From Marinithermus hydrothermalis DSM 14884 (lineage in GTDB: Bacteria > Deinococcota > Deinococci > Deinococcales > Marinithermaceae), in assembly GCF_000195335.1 (NCBI RefSeq), contig NC_015387.1:1240001-1304000 (forward strand): a stretch of DNA of 64,000 nt, written 5' to 3'. The notes under the pieces are model-generated. The model saw only the letters and a program-made list of their open reading frames with translations, made no database searches and was not told where the DNA came from. Both the position numbers and the translations under genes were made by a program. This document shows, in pieces, positions 8,830 to 18,799 of this stretch (positions are counted from its first letter, which is position 1; the number at the start of each line of letters is the position of its first letter).

Positions 8830-10431
8830 CTAAAGGCCCAGCACCTCCCGCCAGTTCACCCCCTCCTTGGGGCGGGTGTACTCGGTGTCCATCTGCGCGA
8901 GTTGCAGTTTGCCCGAGAACTCGTCGTTGACCGCTTGCCAGTAGGTGTACTCCTCGATCACCCACACCCCGGACTCGCGCCCGCCGTTTCCGCTCGCGCG
9001 CACCCCCCCAAAGGGCATGTGCGCCTCCGCACCAACCGTGGTGTTGTTGATGTTCGTCATCCCGGCCTTGATCTCGGTCTTGAAGCGGTAGGCCCACATG
9101 CGGTTGTTGGTGTAGATCGCGCTCGACAGGCCGTAAGGGTGGTCGTTCGCCACCTGGATCGCCTCATCGATCCCGTCCACCCGGATCAGGTTCACCGTCG
9201 GCCCGAAGATCTCCTCTTGGGTCTGGCGCATGCCCGGCCGGGCCTCCCAGACGGTCGGCCAGCCGAACCACCCCGCGTCCGGGTCGCCCCTAAAGTGCGG
9301 GTAGGGGTTGTCCGAGGTGATGCGCCGCTGACCCACGAGCAGCGTTGCCCCGTCCTTCGCGGCCCAGTCGTAGTGCTCGAGCCAACGGTTGAGGAAGCGC
9401 TCGTTAAAGAACGGCCCGTAGTGCACGTCCTCGTACAGCACGGGGTTGCCCACGACGGTCGCTTCAACCCGCTCCAGGAAGCGGCGCTTGAACTCCTCGT
9501 AGATGGGGGCGTCCACGATGATGTTGCCCGCGCTGGTGCAGCGCTGGCCTCCGGTCGCGAAGGCGGAGAAGAACGCGCCTTCCACGGCGTTGTCCAAGTC
9601 CGCGTCGCGCATCACCACGAGCGGGTTCTTCCCCCCCAGCTCGAGGGTGGCCCGGATCAGGTTGCGCCCGGCGACCTCCCCGATCCAACGGCCCACGGCG
9701 GTCGATCCGGTGAAGGCGAACTTGTTGAGGAGGCCCTCGTCCATCAGCTCGACGAGGTACTGCCCCGCGGAGTCCTTACCGAACCCGAAGACCACGTTGA
9801 TCACGCCGGGGGGCAGGCCCGCCTCCTCGAAGAGCTTGGCGAAGACGTAGGAGAGCACCGGAGCGTCCTCGGAAGGCTTCCACACCACGGTGTTCCCGGT
9901 GAGTACGGCCGGGATCAGCTTCCAGCTCGGCACCGCGATGGGAAAGTTCCCCGCGGTGATCATTCCCACCACGCCGAGGGGACGGCGGAAGGTGTAGAGC
10001 TCCTTGTTGCGCATCTCGCTGGGCACGGTCTGGCCGTAGAGGCGGCGCCCCTCAGAAGCGAAGAAGATCGCGGTGTCGATCGCTTCCTGTACGTCTCCCC
10101 GCGCCTCTTTCAGGGACTTGCCGACCTCGCGGGTCATGAGCCGGGCCAGGGTCTCCTTCTCCCGCTCGAGGATCCGCGCGAGGTTCGCGAGTACCGCGCC
10201 GCGGACCGGAGCGGGCGTGCGGGACCAGGCCTCGAACGCCTCCCGGGCCGCCAAGGCCGCTTGGCGCACCGTGGCCTTGTCCGCTTCGGGAAAGACCCCC
10301 ACCACGTCCTCGAGGTCGCTGGGGTTGCGGGAGGTGAACTCGGGTCCGGCGAAGACCTCCTCCCCACCGATGAGGTGGCCACCGGAAAACGTATTGCCGT
10401 ACTTGCTGCGCTTCGCAGGTTCCGTCCGCAT
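8830..10431 (-). CDS. Aldehyde dehydrogenase family protein, substrate unknown
   Basis: 533 residues, about 30-40 longer than a typical ALDH because of extra residues at the C-terminus (after WVIEEYTYWQAVNDEF). The catalytic Cys lies in FATGGQRCTSAGNIIV, the general-base Glu in LELGGKNPLVV, and the NAD-binding loop in FTGSTAVGRWIGE. The GGQRCTSA motif suggests the semialdehyde-dehydrogenase branch (aminoadipate or glutamate semialdehyde type), but this is tentative. The start has a strong AAGGAGG site. It converges with the Lrp gene, 1 bp between stops. A minus-strand TAGGAT at 10456-10461 may be its -10 box. Confidence 0.85.
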   Translation of the reverse strand: MRTEPAKRSKYGNTFSGGHLIGGEEVFAGPEFTSRNPSDLEDVVGVFPEADKATVRQAALAAREAFEAWSRTPAPVRGAVLANLARILEREKETLARLMTREVGKSLKEARGDVQEAIDTAIFFASEGRRLYGQTVPSEMRNKELYTFRRPLGVVGMITAGNFPIAVPSWKLIPAVLTGNTVVWKPSEDAPVLSYVFAKLFEEAGLPPGVINVVFGFGKDSAGQYLVELMDEGLLNKFAFTGSTAVGRWIGEVAGRNLIRATLELGGKNPLVVMRDADLDNAVEGAFFSAFATGGQRCTSAGNIIVDAPIYEEFKRRFLERVEATVVGNPVLYEDVHYGPFFNERFLNRWLEHYDWAAKDGATLLVGQRRITSDNPYPHFRGDPDAGWFGWPTVWEARPGMRQTQEEIFGPTVNLIRVDGIDEAIQVANDHPYGLSSAIYTNNRMWAYRFKTEIKAGMTNINNTTVGAEAHMPFGGVRASGNGGRESGVWVIEEYTYWQAVNDEFSGKLQLAQMDTEYTRPKEGVNWREVLGL

Positions 10432-10486
10432 TGTGAACCTCCTTATTCCTTCCGCATCCTATCACAGCCGAAGGGCGTTCAGGACG

Positions 10487-10513
10487 TGAAAAAGGGCGGC
10501 AAATGCCGCCCTT
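10487..10513 (-). terminator. Intrinsic terminator of the dipeptidase gene
   Basis: On the minus strand a 9-bp perfect stem (AAGGGCGGC / GCCGCCCTT, loop ATTT) runs into a run of T (CCCTTTTTC). It lies 26 bp past the dipeptidase stop and before the likely promoter of the aldehyde dehydrogenase gene, so it separates the two transcripts. Confidence 0.85.
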
Positions 10514-10538
10514 GGATTGGCGGGACCGCTAGCAGGGG

Positions 10539-11867
10539 TTAGCCGAGGTGCTCTGGGAGGATCCGCAGGAAGTTGCGGCTGGCCTCCACGGCCTTCTCGA
10601 AGTTCACCAGGTCCAGCTTCTCGTTCGGCGCGTGGAGGTTGTCGTCGTTCAAACCGAACCCCATCATGACCACCGGCGCGCCGAGCAGGTCCTGGAACTC
10701 CGCCACGATCGGGATCGAGCCGCCCTCGCGGGTGAAGACGGTCTTCCGTCCCCAGGCCGCTTCCAGCGCCCGGGCCGCGGCCTGCATCGGGGGCGAGTCG
10801 ATCAGGACCAGGACCGGACGGCCGCCGTGGTGGCGGAGGATCCGGACGCGGTACCCTTCCGGCGCGATCTCCTGGAGGTAGCGCTCGGTCATCGCGTACA
10901 CCTCCTCCGGGTCCTGGTCCGGCACGAGACGCATCGAGAACTTGAACCCGGCCCGCGCGGGGATCACGGTCTTCGCGCCCTCCCCCTGGTACCCGCCCCA
11001 GATCCCGTTCACGTCCAGGGTCGGCCGGGCCCAGCGGCGCTCGAGAACGGAGTACCCGGGCTCGCCCGGCGTAGCCTCCACGCCGACCGAGCGGGCGAAC
11101 TCCGCCTCGTCAAACGGCAGCTCGCGCCACATGAGCCGCTCCCCTTGGGAGAGAGGCCGGACCTTGTCGTAAAAGCCCGGGATCAGGATCCGGCCGTCCT
11201 CGTCCTTGAGCTTCGCGATCATCCAAGCCGCGGCGTGCACGGGGTTCGGCACGGCCCCGCCATAAGCGCCCGAGTGCATGTCGCGCGCCGCGCCCTCGAT
11301 CTGGACCTCGAGGTACGCCAGGCCCCGCAGGGCGTAGGTCAGGGTGGGCAGTCCCGGAGCGAACATCGGGGAGTCGGAGATCACCACCGCGTCGGCCGCC
11401 AAGCGCGCGGCGTGCGCCCGCACGAAGGGCACGAGGTTCGGGCTGCCGATCTCCTCCTCGCCCTCGATCACGAACTTCACGTTTACTGGAAGGTCCGCGC
11501 CGAGGTCGCTCACAGCCGCGATGTGCGCGTAGAACTGCCCCTTGTCGTCCGAAGCGCCCCGGGCGTAGAGCTTCCCGTCGCGCACGGTGGGCTCGAACGG
11601 CGGGGTCTCCCAAAGCTCGAGGGGGTCCGGGGGCTGCACGTCGTAATGCCCGTACACGAGGACCGTGGGGGCCTTGGGGTCCACGATACGCTCGGCGTAC
11701 ACGATGGGGTGCCCGTCCGTGGGCACCATCTCGGCCGCAAACCCGATGGCCTCGAGCTTGGCCTTGAGCCACTCGGCCGCGCGCTGGACGTCGGCCTTGT
11801 GGGCGGGATCCGCGGAAACCGAGGGGATGGAGAGCAGCTCGAACAGGTCGTCCAGGTGCCGCTTCAT
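10539..11867 (-). CDS. M20 family dipeptidase
   Basis: 442 residues, the length of the carnosinase/CNDP-like branch of M20 metallopeptidases. Metal-binding and catalytic signatures are YGHYDVQPPDPLELW (first His and Asp), ARGASDDKGQFYAH (bridging Asp), and EGEEEIGSPNL (general-base Glu and metal Glu). It is probably a cytoplasmic zinc enzyme cleaving dipeptides. It starts 10 bp after the stop of the tandem HspR-like gene on the same strand, so both are likely one operon. An intrinsic terminator follows. Confidence 0.92.
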   Translation of the reverse strand: MKRHLDDLFELLSIPSVSADPAHKADVQRAAEWLKAKLEAIGFAAEMVPTDGHPIVYAERIVDPKAPTVLVYGHYDVQPPDPLELWETPPFEPTVRDGKLYARGASDDKGQFYAHIAAVSDLGADLPVNVKFVIEGEEEIGSPNLVPFVRAHAARLAADAVVISDSPMFAPGLPTLTYALRGLAYLEVQIEGAARDMHSGAYGGAVPNPVHAAAWMIAKLKDEDGRILIPGFYDKVRPLSQGERLMWRELPFDEAEFARSVGVEATPGEPGYSVLERRWARPTLDVNGIWGGYQGEGAKTVIPARAGFKFSMRLVPDQDPEEVYAMTERYLQEIAPEGYRVRILRHHGGRPVLVLIDSPPMQAAARALEAAWGRKTVFTREGGSIPIVAEFQDLLGAPVVMMGFGLNDDNLHAPNEKLDLVNFEKAVEASRNFLRILPEHLG

Positions 11868-11877
11868 GCCTTAGAGC

Positions 11878-12594
11878 TTACCCCATTTCCTTTTGGGAGG
11901 CCTTCGCGTCCTCCTTGGATTCAAAGGTCTGCAGCAGCTGGAGCTTCAGGCGGGCGATCTCGGCCTCGAAGCGGTTCTGGAGGGTCTCGAGCTCCTCGCG
12001 CAAGCGCATGATCTCCTCTACCCCCGCGAGGTTCACCCCCAGCTCCTGCGTCAGGCGCCGGATCTCCCGGAGCCGCTCGATGTCCCGCTCCGAGTACAGC
12101 CGGGTCTTCCCCGCCGAACGCCGCGGCTTGATCAGTCCCTTCCGCTCGTATAACCGCAGCGTCTGCGGGTGCATCTCCACCAGCTCCGCCGCTACCGAGA
12201 TCACGTAAACGGGCCGGTCCTTGGGGCTTTCGGGGCGTTTCGGGGTGGAGTCCGGCGCGGGCAGGGCCGGCGGCGTCTCGAGCGAGCGCAAGCGCTCGCC
12301 GAGCTCGGCCTTGAGGCGCTCCACCTCCTGCTCGAAGCGGTTTTGGAGGGTCTCGAGCTCCTCGCGCAACCGCATGATCTCCTCCACCCCCGCGAGGTTC
12401 ACCCCCAGCTCCTGCGTCAGGCGCCGGATCTCCCGCAGCCGCTCGATGTCCCGCTCCGAGTACAGCCGGGTCTTCCCCGCCGAACGCCGCGGCTTGATCA
12501 GTCCCTTCCGCTCGTATAACCGCAGCGTCTGCGGGTGCATCTCCACCAGCTCCGCCGCTACCGAGATCACGTACACAGGACGGTTTTTCTCCAT
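11878..12594 (-). CDS. Tandem (single-chain) HspR-like MerR-family regulator
   Basis: 238 residues from the ATG at 12594, which has GGGGGGTG upstream; a TTG 12 bp earlier is possible. The protein is two nearly identical HspR-like units joined by a Pro-rich linker of about 35 residues (contains [10 protein letters not shown]). Each unit has a MerR helix-turn-helix ([20 protein letters not shown], then [17 protein letters not shown]), the dimerisation helix with [15 protein letters not shown], and its own tail. HspR normally is about 120-150 residues with one such unit, binds as a dimer and represses heat-shock genes such as dnaK and clpB. Two units in one chain might act as an intramolecular dimer. 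No chaperone gene is nearby; the downstream gene is a dipeptidase. Confidence 0.85.
   Translation of the reverse strand: MEKNRPVYVISVAAELVEMHPQTLRLYERKGLIKPRRSAGKTRLYSERDIERLREIRRLTQELGVNLAGVEEIMRLREELETLQNRFEQEVERLKAELGERLRSLETPPALPAPDSTPKRPESPKDRPVYVISVAAELVEMHPQTLRLYERKGLIKPRRSAGKTRLYSERDIERLREIRRLTQELGVNLAGVEEIMRLREELETLQNRFEAEIARLKLQLLQTFESKEDAKASQKEMG
11965..12207 (-). repeat. Direct repeat copy 2 within the tandem HspR-like gene
   Basis: 243 bp that match 12331-12573 with only 4 mismatches by eye, about 98% identity, at an offset of 366 bp (122 codons). The identity includes silent positions, so the duplication is recent or kept alike by gene conversion. Confidence 0.9.
12331..12573 (-). 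repeat. Direct repeat copy 1 within the tandem HspR-like gene
   Basis: Partner of 11965-12207. It encodes the N-terminal helix-turn-helix and coiled-coil unit. The similarity stops where the linker begins on one side and near the start codon on the other. Confidence 0.9.
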
Positions 12595-12627
12595 GCCACC
12601 CCCCAAGGGCAGACCATTGACACTAAA

Positions 12628-12633
12628 ATTATA
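12628..12633 (-). promoter_or_regulatory. Likely -10 box of the tandem HspR-like gene
   Basis: A consensus TATAAT on the minus strand, 33 bp upstream of the ATG at 12594, leaves room for a short leader with a Shine-Dalgarno sequence. No good -35 box is seen. I found no CTTGAGT/ACTCAAG-type HspR operator next to it. Confidence 0.45.
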
Positions 12634-12710
12634 AGGTTTTTAAGCCTATCGGCGCAAAATTGTGGTACCCCTCCGCGATCGTTAACTGATCGCAGTCTTC
12701 AAGGGATACT

Positions 12711-14471
<1,761 letters not shown>

Positions 14472-14477
14472 GGTTTT

Positions 14478-14483
14478 ATCCTA
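14478..14483 (-). promoter_or_regulatory. -10 box of a leaderless promoter for malic enzyme
   Basis: On the minus strand TAGGAT is followed by the 6-nt spacer AAAACC and then ATG, with no Shine-Dalgarno sequence: the same arrangement as at 2312 and 8337. Confidence 0.6.
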
Positions 14484-14511
14484 CGCCCGTTCCTTTTGGG
14501 CCGGGTATGGG

Positions 14512-14517
14512 TAAGAT
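14512..14517 (+). promoter_or_regulatory. -10 box of the mdh promoter
   Basis: TAAGAT lies 19 bp before the mdh ATG. Between them is a Shine-Dalgarno sequence (GGGAGGTT, 14523-14530), so unlike its divergent neighbour mdh has a short untranslated leader. The -35 box is not clear. Confidence 0.5.
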
Positions 14518-14536
14518 GGGGTGGGAGGTTTGAGTT

Positions 14537-15490
14537 ATGGCGTTGAGTGGTCGTCCAAAGGTAAGCATTATCGGTGCGGGTAACGTAGGGGCTACGCTCG
14601 CGATGCGCATCGCCGAGGCGGGACTCGCCGACGTGGTGATGGTGGACATCGTGGAGGGGATGCCCCAGGGGAAGGCCCTGGACCTATCCGAAGCCCGGCC
14701 CGTGGTGCTGAACGACGTGACGATCGTCGGTACGAACAACTACGCGGAGATCGCGGGGTCGGATATCGTGGTGACGACCTCCGGCGTGCCGCGCAAGCCG
14801 GGGATGAGCCGCGATGACCTGATCGAGACGAACGGCAAGATCGCGCGTCAGGTGGCGGAGAACATCAAGAAGTACGCGCCTGAGGCGATCATCATTCAGG
14901 TGGCCAACCCCCTCGACGCCATCACCTACGTGATCGCCGAGGTCACCCAGGCCCCGAAGCACAAGATCATGGGCATGGCCGGGGTGCTGGACTCGGCGCG
15001 GTACCGGTACTTCATCGCGGAAGAGCTCGGGGTCTCGGTGGAAGACGTGCAGGGGTTCGTGCTGGGCGGGCACGGCGACACCATGGTGCCGCTGCCCCGC
15101 TTCACCACCGTCGGCGGGGTGCCGCTGCCGGAGGTGCTGCCCAAGGAGCGCATCGACGCGATCGTGGAGCGTACGCGCAACGGCGGCGCGGAGATCGTGA
15201 ACCTCCTCAAGACCGGTTCGGCTTACTACGCGCCCTCGGCGTCCACCTTTGAGATGGTGGAGGCGATCCTGCTGGACCGCAAGCGCATCCTGCCGGTCGC
15301 GGCGTACCTGAACGGGGAGTACGGGATCCGGGGGCTCTTCGTCGGCGTGCTCGCGGTGCTCGGCAAGAACGGCGTAGAGAAGATCTGGGAGGTGCCGCTC
15401 AACGAGGCCGAGCTCGCCGAGCTGCAGCGGAGCGCGGCGCACGTCCAGGAGCTCGTGGACAAGGTGAACGAGCTGAAGATCTTGGGTTAA
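14537..15490 (+). CDS. mdh: Malate dehydrogenase, LDH-like type
   Basis: 317 residues. The NAD loop [17 protein letters not shown] is near residues 10-26; Arg in [14 protein letters not shown] marks a malate rather than lactate enzyme at the substrate-discriminating loop; the catalytic His is in [11 protein letters not shown]. This is the LDH-like class of MDH, whereas the well-known Thermus enzyme belongs to the cytosolic type with the TGAAGQIGY loop. It interconverts malate and oxaloacetate in the TCA cycle. Divergent from malic enzyme and followed by a perfect terminator. Confidence 0.95.
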   Translation: MALSGRPKVSIIGAGNVGATLAMRIAEAGLADVVMVDIVEGMPQGKALDLSEARPVVLNDVTIVGTNNYAEIAGSDIVVTTSGVPRKPGMSRDDLIETNGKIARQVAENIKKYAPEAIIIQVANPLDAITYVIAEVTQAPKHKIMGMAGVLDSARYRYFIAEELGVSVEDVQGFVLGGHGDTMVPLPRFTTVGGVPLPEVLPKERIDAIVERTRNGGAEIVNLLKTGSAYYAPSASTFEMVEAILLDRKRILPVAAYLNGEYGIRGLFVGVLAVLGKNGVEKIWEVPLNEAELAELQRSAAHVQELVDKVNELKILG

Positions 15491-15498
15491 GCGGTTCC

Positions 15499-15528
15499 GC
15501 ACGCCGGGACGTCCCGGCGTGCGTTTTA
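15499..15528 (+). terminator. Intrinsic terminator of mdh
   Basis: A perfect 24-bp palindrome (GCACGCCGGGAC followed by its complement, ending at 15522) then GTTTTAAT, 8 bp after the mdh stop. Confidence 0.85.
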
Positions 15529-15547
15529 ATCCCGTTTTAGTGATTTT

Positions 15548-15573
15548 CTTCACGATAAACTATGCTCGTGAAG
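15548..15573 (+). terminator. Second hairpin between mdh and the PucR-type gene
   Basis: 8-bp arms CTTCACGA and TCGTGAAG around a 10-nt loop; on the plus strand ATTTTCT follows. It lies just past the convergent regulator's stop (15583), so it may end transcription from either side. On the minus strand A rather than T follows the stem, which weakens that reading. Confidence 0.4.
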
Positions 15574-15582
15574 ATTTTCTCC

Positions 15583-16968
15583 TTACCCCTCCTCCAGCAA
15601 CCCCCGCGCCCGCAACGCCAAATACACCTGCGCCAGCACCTCCGGCGCCCGCAACGACCCTCCCAATACCGCCTCGATCCGACCCAGCCGGTAGCGCAAG
15701 GTGTTCGGGTGCACGTGCAACTCCGCTGCCGCCCGAGTTAAATCCCCCTCGTGGGCCAGGTAGACCTCGAGGGTCCGCAACAGCTTCCCCTCCAACGGCA
15801 AGAACCGCTCGGCCAAGGCCCGCAGGTCCTCCGGTGACTGCTGCAGCAACACCCAGGCCACCGGATCCAGCCGCGTGAAATCCGCGTACTGCCCGGGCCG
15901 CGCGGTCTTCAACGCGATCAACGCCTCGCGGTACGCCTGGGGCACCTCCGCCAGATCAAACCGCGGCGCGGAGTACCCCACGCGCACCGCCTCCCCCAGC
16001 GCGCTGATCAAGGCCTGCACCTCGCGCTCGGTCGCGTGGGTCTGCCACAGGATCACCGCCCGCCCGCCGCGGCCCGTCACGAGGTAGGCCACCCCAAGCC
16101 GCTCCAAATACGCCACGGCCTCGCGCCGCAAGTGCAAGAGCGCCTCGCGCCGGCGGGCCTCCGCAAGCCGGTGCCGCCCGGGAATCGGGGGCGGCTCCAC
16201 CAAAGCGAGCACGTACGGCACCAGGGGATCGAACCCAAACGCGAGCGCCCGCTCCGGATCCGCCTCCCCCACCAAAAGGTCGTCCAAAAGCGTTCCTCTC
16301 AGCCCCTCCTCCTCCGCGCGCGCCACACGCTCCTCCAAAGCCCGCACCTTCAACAGCCTCGCGGCGAGCTCCAGCACGCTCCGAGCGCGTTCAAGCTCCG
16401 CGCGGTGCCCGTAAGCCACGAGCAACCCCTCCCCGGCGGGCAGGGCGAGGTAGTCCGGCCCGCCGCCGGGAATCCGGGGGTGGGCGCGCGGCACCTCCCC
16501 CGCCCAGGCCAGCACCTGCCCCCAGGAACTCACCAGGGCGATCGGCAACCCCAACCAACGGTACAGCGTCTCAATCACCGCGCGTTCCCGCTCCATCCGC
16601 GCGAGCAGGACCTCGAGCATCCCAGCCAACGCCAGGGCGGAAGGCCCCTCGGCCTCCGCCACGCGCTCCCGCGCCTCCGCAAGCACGGTCTCGGGGCTGA
16701 GCCAAGGAGGCAGGAGCGCAAGGCCCAACCCATGGCTCCGGCAAGCCGCCAGCACCGCCTCCGAAGCCTCCTGCCCGCACCACAACCCCGCCGCGCCTAC
16801 ACGGGCGAGGTGCGCCACCAGCCCGTCCGGCACGCGCCGGGCCAGCCAGACCGTGCCTCGGGGAAGCTCCGGCCGGGCCTCGACCCCGGCGTCCACCCAG
16901 GCGACGGGGGTGGGGGTGTCCAACAGCAGCTCCAAACCCAGGGCCTGTGCAAGGGTACCGAAGTGCAT
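15583..16968 (-). CDS. PucR/CdaR family transcriptional regulator, likely controls the hpa operon
   Basis: 461 residues. The C-terminal 60 residues hold the PucR-type helix-turn-helix (GDLTRAAAELHVHPNTLRYRLGRIEAVLGG); the middle (about 250-380) resembles the GGDEF-like CdaR fold; the N-terminal 130 residues resemble the PucR sensory domain. PucR-type proteins usually activate catabolic genes when their substrate is present. It is divergent from the hpa operon with a 185-bp AT-rich gap carrying palindromes, so it probably regulates that operon and itself. The start has GGAGGAA 8 nt upstream. Confidence 0.88.
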   Translation of the reverse strand: MHFGTLAQALGLELLLDTPTPVAWVDAGVEARPELPRGTVWLARRVPDGLVAHLARVGAAGLWCGQEASEAVLAACRSHGLGLALLPPWLSPETVLAEARERVAEAEGPSALALAGMLEVLLARMERERAVIETLYRWLGLPIALVSSWGQVLAWAGEVPRAHPRIPGGGPDYLALPAGEGLLVAYGHRAELERARSVLELAARLLKVRALEERVARAEEEGLRGTLLDDLLVGEADPERALAFGFDPLVPYVLALVEPPPIPGRHRLAEARRREALLHLRREAVAYLERLGVAYLVTGRGGRAVILWQTHATEREVQALISALGEAVRVGYSAPRFDLAEVPQAYREALIALKTARPGQYADFTRLDPVAWVLLQQSPEDLRALAERFLPLEGKLLRTLEVYLAHEGDLTRAAAELHVHPNTLRYRLGRIEAVLGGSLRAPEVLAQVYLALRARGLLEEG

Positions 16969-16999
16969 GTTGATTCCTCCAAATCACAGTAGCAATCTG

Positions 17000-17062
17000 G
17001 TTTATATAAACAAAAATACCGCATGGAAACATTTACATGCGCACTGTTTTGTTTAATTGAAC
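17000..17062. promoter_or_regulatory. Candidate operator palindromes between the PucR-type gene and hpa
   Basis: Three features lie within 63 bp: a perfect palindrome GTTTATATAAAC (17000-17011); a 20-bp inverted repeat at 17021-17040 with arms GCATG/CATGC and inner AAA/TTT; and an imperfect copy of the first, GTTTAATTGAAC (17051-17062). The first overlaps a TATA-like -10 of the minus-strand regulator gene, which would allow autoregulation. A weaker GTCGAATTAAC is at 17083-17093. Confidence 0.55.
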
Positions 17063-17119
17063 ATTTTTAGACGCCTCATTTGTCGAATTAACGCATTTCC
17101 CCGCCGCCACCCCACCCCC

Positions 17120-17148
17120 TAGACTGCGGGCGAAAGCCCAAGGAGGTG
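17120..17148 (+). promoter_or_regulatory. -10 box and ribosome-binding site of the hpa operon
   Basis: TAGACT (17120-17125) matches the -10 of the paa operon promoter at 23216. No good -35 box is seen, as expected for an activator-dependent promoter. AAGGAGGTG (17140-17148) is a near-perfect Shine-Dalgarno 5 nt before the GTG start at 17154 and fixes that start. Confidence 0.5.
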
Positions 17149-17153
17149 TACCC

Positions 17154-18056
17154 GTGGACCTGAAGGGATCCATCGTACCGTTGGTTACCCCGTTCAAAAA
17201 CGGCGCCATTGACGAGGCCGCCCTCGAACGCCTCGTCGAACGCCAGATCGAGGCCGGTTCCCACGGCATCAGCGTCGGCGGCACCACCGGCGAGCCCGGA
17301 ACCCTGACCCTCGAGGAACGCAAGTACCTGATCGAACTCGCGGTGCGTTTCGCCAAGGGACGGGTCCCCGTCCTCGCCGGCACCGGATCACTCCGCCTCG
17401 ACGAAACCCTCGAGCTCACCGCGTTCGCCCACAAGGTCGGGGCCGCAGGCGCCCTCTTGATCACGCCCTACTACATCAAGCCGAACCAGGACGGCCTGTA
17501 CCGCTTCTTCGGCGCCGTAGCCGCGCGCGTTCCGGAACTGCCCATCGTGCTCTACAACATCCCTGGCCGCACGGGCGTCCAAATCGAGGTCGCCACGGTG
17601 TCCCGGCTGCGCAAGGACTTCAAGAACATCGTGGGCCTCAAGCACTCCAGCCGCGACGTGGAGTACGTCTCCACCCTGCTCCGCACCGTTGGCCGTGACT
17701 TCAAGGTGTTCTGCGGCCTCGAGGCCCTCACCCTCCCCATGATGGCCGTGGGCGGCGTGGGCACCATCGCCGCTACCGGGAACTGGCTGCCCCGCGAGGT
17801 GGCCCAGCTCTGCCAGCACGCCCTCGAGGGCCGGTACCAAAAGGCCCAGGAGCTCCACTACTTCCTCCTCGAGGCCAACGAGGCCGTCTTCTGGGACACG
17901 AACCCCATCCCTCTCAAGACCGTCCTCGGCTGGATGGGCCTGATCGAGCCGGAGTGGCGCGAACCCCTCGGCCCCACCACGCCCGAGATCCAGGCGCGCC
18001 TCCGGAAGATGGCCGAGGGCTACGGCCTCATCCCCGCCCCGAAGGAGCAGGCATGA
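17154..18056 (+). CDS. DapA-family aldolase, probable 2,4-dihydroxyhept-2-ene-1,7-dioate aldolase
   Basis: 300 residues of the DHDPS/N-acetylneuraminate lyase TIM-barrel family. GGTTGEPGTLTLEE is the pyruvate-binding loop; the catalytic Tyr is in VLYNIPGRTG and the Schiff-base Lys in IVGLKHSSRD. First in the hpa operon, it most likely does the last step of homoprotocatechuate breakdown, cleaving 2-oxo-4-hydroxyheptanedioate to pyruvate and succinic semialdehyde. In E. coli that job is done by the unrelated class II aldolase HpaI; a DapA-type replacement is recognised in some bacteria. Its GTG start has a strong Shine-Dalgarno. The stop overlaps the next start (ATGA). Confidence 0.85.
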   Translation: MDLKGSIVPLVTPFKNGAIDEAALERLVERQIEAGSHGISVGGTTGEPGTLTLEERKYLIELAVRFAKGRVPVLAGTGSLRLDETLELTAFAHKVGAAGALLITPYYIKPNQDGLYRFFGAVAARVPELPIVLYNIPGRTGVQIEVATVSRLRKDFKNIVGLKHSSRDVEYVSTLLRTVGRDFKVFCGLEALTLPMMAVGGVGTIAATGNWLPREVAQLCQHALEGRYQKAQELHYFLLEANEAVFWDTNPIPLKTVLGWMGLIEPEWREPLGPTTPEIQARLRKMAEGYGLIPAPKEQA

Positions 18057-18799
18057 AGACGGCCCGGTTCATCGCCAAAGGACGCCTCCACGAAGGGCAG
18101 CTCAAGGACGGTTGGCTCTACGACGAGGCCGGAGAGGCCCACCACCCCGACGCGGTGCAGTTCCTGCTGCCCGTAGAGCCCCAAAAGGTGATCGGCCTCG
18201 CCCTGAACTACGCCGACCACGCCGCCGAGCTCGAGCTCGAGCGCCCCCCGGAACCGGCCCTGTTCTGGAAGCCGAACACCGCGCTGCTGCCCCACCGGGG
18301 CACGGTCATCTACCCCAAAGGGGCTCGGTACATGCACTACGAGGTGGAGCTCGCGGTGGTGATCGGCCGCAACGCCCGGAAGGTCAAGGCCAAGGACGCG
18401 ATGGACTACGTGGGGGGGTACACCATCGCGAACGATATCGTGGTGCGCGACTACGTGAAGAACTACTTCCGCCCCCCCATCCGCGGCAAGGGGTGGGACA
18501 CCTTCGGCCCGCTCGGCCCGTACCTGGTCTCCGCGGACGAGGTGCCGGACCCGCACAACCTGAACATGCGGGCCTACGTGAACGGCGAGCTGCGCCAGGA
18601 AGGCAACACCCGCGACATGATCTTCAAGATCCCCGAGATCATCGAGTACATCAGCCGCTTCATGACCCTTGAGCAGGGGGACGTGATCCTCACCGGCACC
18701 CCCAAGGGGATCAGTCACGTCCATCCCGGGGACGTGATGCGCCTCGAGATCGACGGGCTCGAGGCGCTCGAGAACCCCATCGAGGAGGAACGGGAATGA
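18053..18799 (+). CDS. FAH-family hydrolase, probable HpaG-type decarboxylase/isomerase
   Basis: 248 residues from the ATG that overlaps the previous stop; an open frame further upstream is only an overlap. The fumarylacetoacetate hydrolase fold shows metal ligands in YEVELAVVIG and ANDIVVRD, and GKGWDTFGPLGPYLV and TGTPKGISHV typical of HpaG halves. In E. coli HpaG is a two-domain fusion doing the decarboxylation of 5-oxopent-3-ene-1,2,5-tricarboxylate and an isomerisation; here there is only one domain, so it may be a homomer doing both or just one step. Operon position supports homoprotocatechuate breakdown. Confidence 0.85.
   Translation: MKTARFIAKGRLHEGQLKDGWLYDEAGEAHHPDAVQFLLPVEPQKVIGLALNYADHAAELELERPPEPALFWKPNTALLPHRGTVIYPKGARYMHYEVELAVVIGRNARKVKAKDAMDYVGGYTIANDIVVRDYVKNYFRPPIRGKGWDTFGPLGPYLVSADEVPDPHNLNMRAYVNGELRQEGNTRDMIFKIPEIIEYISRFMTLEQGDVILTGTPKGISHVHPGDVMRLEIDGLEALENPIEEERE

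Noticed and set aside
12671-12693. GCGATC/GATCGC hairpin as terminator of malic enzyme
   Set aside because: Short stem and no T-run on the minus strand; too weak to call.
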